Below are positions 62,195-64,000 of a stretch of DNA of 64,000 nucleotides, piece after piece (position 1 is the stretch's first letter; each line of letters starts with the position of its first letter). Source of the stretch: Flavobacterium sp. N3904 (GTDB taxonomy: Bacteria; Bacteroidota; Bacteroidia; Flavobacteriales; Flavobacteriaceae). Both the position numbers and the translations under genes were made by a program. The notes under the pieces are model-generated. The model did not search any database and was not told the DNA's origin. It worked only from the letters and a program-made list of their open reading frames with translations. Location: contig NZ_CP110009.1 in the NCBI RefSeq assembly GCF_025947305.1, forward strand, positions 3,451,501-3,515,500, read 5' to 3'.

Positions 62195-63856
62195 CTATAT
62201 CAATTCCTTGAAATACTGCAATAGAACAGTATTATTTTCTAAAGTTGGTGTAAAAACTTCCAAAATACTTGGTCGGTCATTTTGGGCATACAATGAATCT
62301 AATCCTTCGAATAAACTCATCTCATCATTTGCAGCGGCATAATCCAAGCCATACATTTTTGCCAAATGTTCTGCTGTTAAGTTATGAGAAGTTTCAAAAA
62401 AAGTATTAAAAACAGGCGTTTCATTATGTCCTGGTAAAATTCTAAAAATTCCTCCGCCTCCATTATTTATTAAAATGATTTTAAAGTTTTTCGGAATGTA
62501 ATTGTTCCAAAGCGCATTGCTGTCGTACAAAAATCCAATATCTCCAGTTATAAAAACCGTTTGCTTGGCGTTGGCGGCAGCTGCACCAATAGCAGTAGAA
62601 GTACTGCCGTCTATTCCGCTGGTACCTCGATTGCAATACACTTCGATGGATGGGTCTATGGGAATTAATTGGGCATAACGAATAGCCGAACTATTACTGA
62701 TTTGCAATTGACTATTTTGAGGCAAAGTAGTAATTACTTTTTCGAATACTTTAAAATCAGTAAAAGGGATTTTAGACAGATAAATTTCGTGTTTCTCTTT
62801 GCGTATGCCTTTAATTACATTTAAATTCGAGAAATAATTACTTTCAATTGTTTCTGTCAAAGGTAAAAAAGCATTGAAAAAAGCATTCGGTTCAATTTCA
62901 AAATGATGTGTCAAACAACCAAATGTGTCATACGCTCTTAAAGAATCAATATGCCAATGGTATTTCGGCTGATACTTTCTTAGGAACGCTTTAATACGTT
63001 TGGAGACAACCATTCCTCCAAAAGTAATTAGAATTTCTGGTCGAAAATCTTCAAAATCTTCTGCTGAAAAAGGTGTAATTATGGTATCGATGTTACTTAT
63101 AAAACTGGAATGATGCACATTTGAAGTGTTTTCGGTCATTACCACAACCGATTCATCATTGGCAAAAGCTTCAATAGTTGAATCAGCGATAGCATGAGGG
63201 TCGTTTACACCTATCAATATCAATTTTCGGGAAGATTTGTTCCAAATGTTGGCGTATTGTTGTAATTCTTTGATATCAATCGTCTGTGGTTCTTTTGGGG
63301 AAGCGAAGACAAGACTATTGACACTTAGCTCTGAAACCGTTTCGTACAAAGGTTCTTCAAATGGCGCGTTGATGTGCACTGGTCCTTTTTGGTCAATAGC
63401 GGTGTTAATGGCTTCGTTAATTTTTCTATCATTCTCTTCAGAAACTGTTTCCAACAAATTGGCATTGTACAGCGAATGGTTGGCAAATACATTTTCCTGA
63501 CGAATGGTTTGACCATCGCCAATGTCAATCTTGCTCTGCGGTCGGTCTGCCGAAATCACAATTAATGGAATCTGGCTGTAGAATGCTTCTGCAAAAGCAG
63601 GATAATAGTTCAACAAAGCCGATCCAGAAGTACAAACAAGAACGGTGGGTTTACCAGTTTGCTGGGCTATTCCTAAGGCAAAAAAGGCTGCAGCACGCTC
63701 GTCGGCAATGCTATAACATTGAAAAGCAGGATTACTGGCAAAACCTATTGTAAGGGGGGCATTTCTTGAACCCGGAGATATGATAATGTTGATTATTTCT
63801 TTGGCTAAAAAAATTTGAAGTATACTTTGTGCTAAAGGTATTTTGGGGTAAGTCAT
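62195..63856 (-). CDS. menD: MenD, SEPHCHC synthase of menaquinone biosynthesis
   Basis: This 553-residue thiamin-diphosphate enzyme joins isochorismate and 2-oxoglutarate. The N-terminal ThDP-binding domain has IINIIISPGSRNAPLTIGFASNP and DERAAAFFALGIAQQTGKPTVLVCTSGSALLNYYPAFAEAFYSQIPLIVISADRP. The C-terminal domain has CNRGTSGIDGSTSTAIGAAAANAKQTVFITGDIGFLYDSNALWNNYIPKNFKIILINNGGGGIFRILPG, whose GDIGFLYDSN...NNGGGGIF is the ThDP/Mg motif. Menaquinone is the quinone of Bacteroidetes and the electron source for the respiratory chain seen at the left of the window. Confidence 0.96.
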   Translation of the reverse strand: MTYPKIPLAQSILQIFLAKEIINIIISPGSRNAPLTIGFASNPAFQCYSIADERAAAFFALGIAQQTGKPTVLVCTSGSALLNYYPAFAEAFYSQIPLIVISADRPQSKIDIGDGQTIRQENVFANHSLYNANLLETVSEENDRKINEAINTAIDQKGPVHINAPFEEPLYETVSELSVNSLVFASPKEPQTIDIKELQQYANIWNKSSRKLILIGVNDPHAIADSTIEAFANDESVVVMTENTSNVHHSSFISNIDTIITPFSAEDFEDFRPEILITFGGMVVSKRIKAFLRKYQPKYHWHIDSLRAYDTFGCLTHHFEIEPNAFFNAFLPLTETIESNYFSNLNVIKGIRKEKHEIYLSKIPFTDFKVFEKVITTLPQNSQLQISNSSAIRYAQLIPIDPSIEVYCNRGTSGIDGSTSTAIGAAAANAKQTVFITGDIGFLYDSNALWNNYIPKNFKIILINNGGGGIFRILPGHNETPVFNTFFETSHNLTAEHLAKMYGLDYAAANDEMSLFEGLDSLYAQNDRPSILEVFTPTLENNTVLLQYFKELI

Positions 63857-63861
63857 TTAAA

Positions 63862-63893
63862 AGATTTAAAAGTTTAAAGTTTAAAAGTTTAAA
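63862..63893. repeat. Short tandem AGTTTAAA-like repeats upstream of menD
   Basis: Four imperfect copies of agtttaaa lie just before the menD start on the minus-strand leader. No function known. Confidence 0.5.
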
Positions 63894-63969
63894 AACAAAA
63901 CTTCTAAAAAGTGTTTTGCAAAGTTACAAAGTTGCCAAGGGTTTTCCATTCATTTCGGGCTATTTTTCT

Positions 63970-63977
63970 TAAATTTG
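63970..63977 (+). promoter_or_regulatory. -7 element for a gene starting at the right edge
   Basis: TAAATTTG matches TAnnTTTG and points right. An ATG occupies the last three bases of the window, so the next gene probably starts there; it cannot be identified. Confidence 0.4.
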
Positions 63978-64000
63978 AAATCAATAAATAGCTACAGATG

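Noticed and set aside
1-64000. CRISPR arrays, tRNA/rRNA genes and intact insertion sequences
   Set aside because: Reading both strands I saw no regularly spaced repeats, no tRNA-like cloverleaf with conserved GTTCGA arm, no rRNA and no transposase gene; small or divergent ones could be missed by eye.

Overview
The window looks like a chromosomal segment of a Flavobacterium-like member of the Bacteroidetes. The DNA is AT-rich, Shine-Dalgarno sequences are weak, and several promoters carry the Bacteroidetes -7 element TAnnTTTG. The proteins fit too: SusC/SusD pairs, a hybrid two-component regulator, FecI/FecR/TonB systems, and many lipoproteins and -Q/-AQ signal peptides.

Positions 1-17.6 kb (minus strand) hold a denitrification island. 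In transcription order it contains two NarK-type nitrate/nitrite transporters, a NarI-like membrane cytochrome b and a cut-off cytoplasmic-type molybdopterin nitrate reductase. A nirK operon follows (copper nitrite reductase fused to cytochrome c, a separate paralogous cytochrome c, NirV-like FGE-fold protein, SCO protein, outer-membrane barrel). Then comes a nor operon (norC, norB, norQ, norD, a hemerythrin-PAS protein, norE, norF). No nosZ is present. From 17.9 to 21.6 kb (plus strand) sit NO-stress genes: a RIC/ScdA di-iron repair protein, a haem-copper-oxidase-like membrane protein with a CopD-like partner, and an Rrf2-family Fe-S regulator that has no ATG/GTG/TTG start. Four promoters of this island share a palindrome AARGAYAANNTTRTCYTT 40-66 nt before the start codon. 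An FNR-like TGAT-N4-ATCA site lies upstream of each; in the three minus-strand operons it is 56-58 bp further out.

Positions 22.7-31.4 kb hold an ECF sigma factor, FecR anti-sigma factor and TonB receptor. They are flanked by a divergent four-repeat lipoprotein and a downstream operon of two lipid-anchored cytochromes c, an OB-fold protein, a DUF5777 barrel and a YceI protein. Three transcription units share an exact promoter-like motif, GTAGGGTAA-N14-GTTTTA. This suggests one local sigma regulon and is the most novel-looking signal in the window.

Positions 31.7-58.5 kb are devoted to carbohydrates: a periplasmic cyclomaltodextrinase-like GH13, a LytS/LytR pair, a PIG-L deacetylase/GT4/GH100-like operon, an ArsR-OYE operon with a clear operator, a cupin, and a polysaccharide utilisation locus (hybrid sensor, SusC, SusD, two unassigned large putative glycosidases, GH130 phosphorylase, MFS permease, GH13). 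The right end (59-64 kb) holds housekeeping or uncharacterised genes: DUF3943, CvfB-like S1 protein, DUF2853 and menD.

All assignments come from reading the sequence and from remembered family features; no database search was run.
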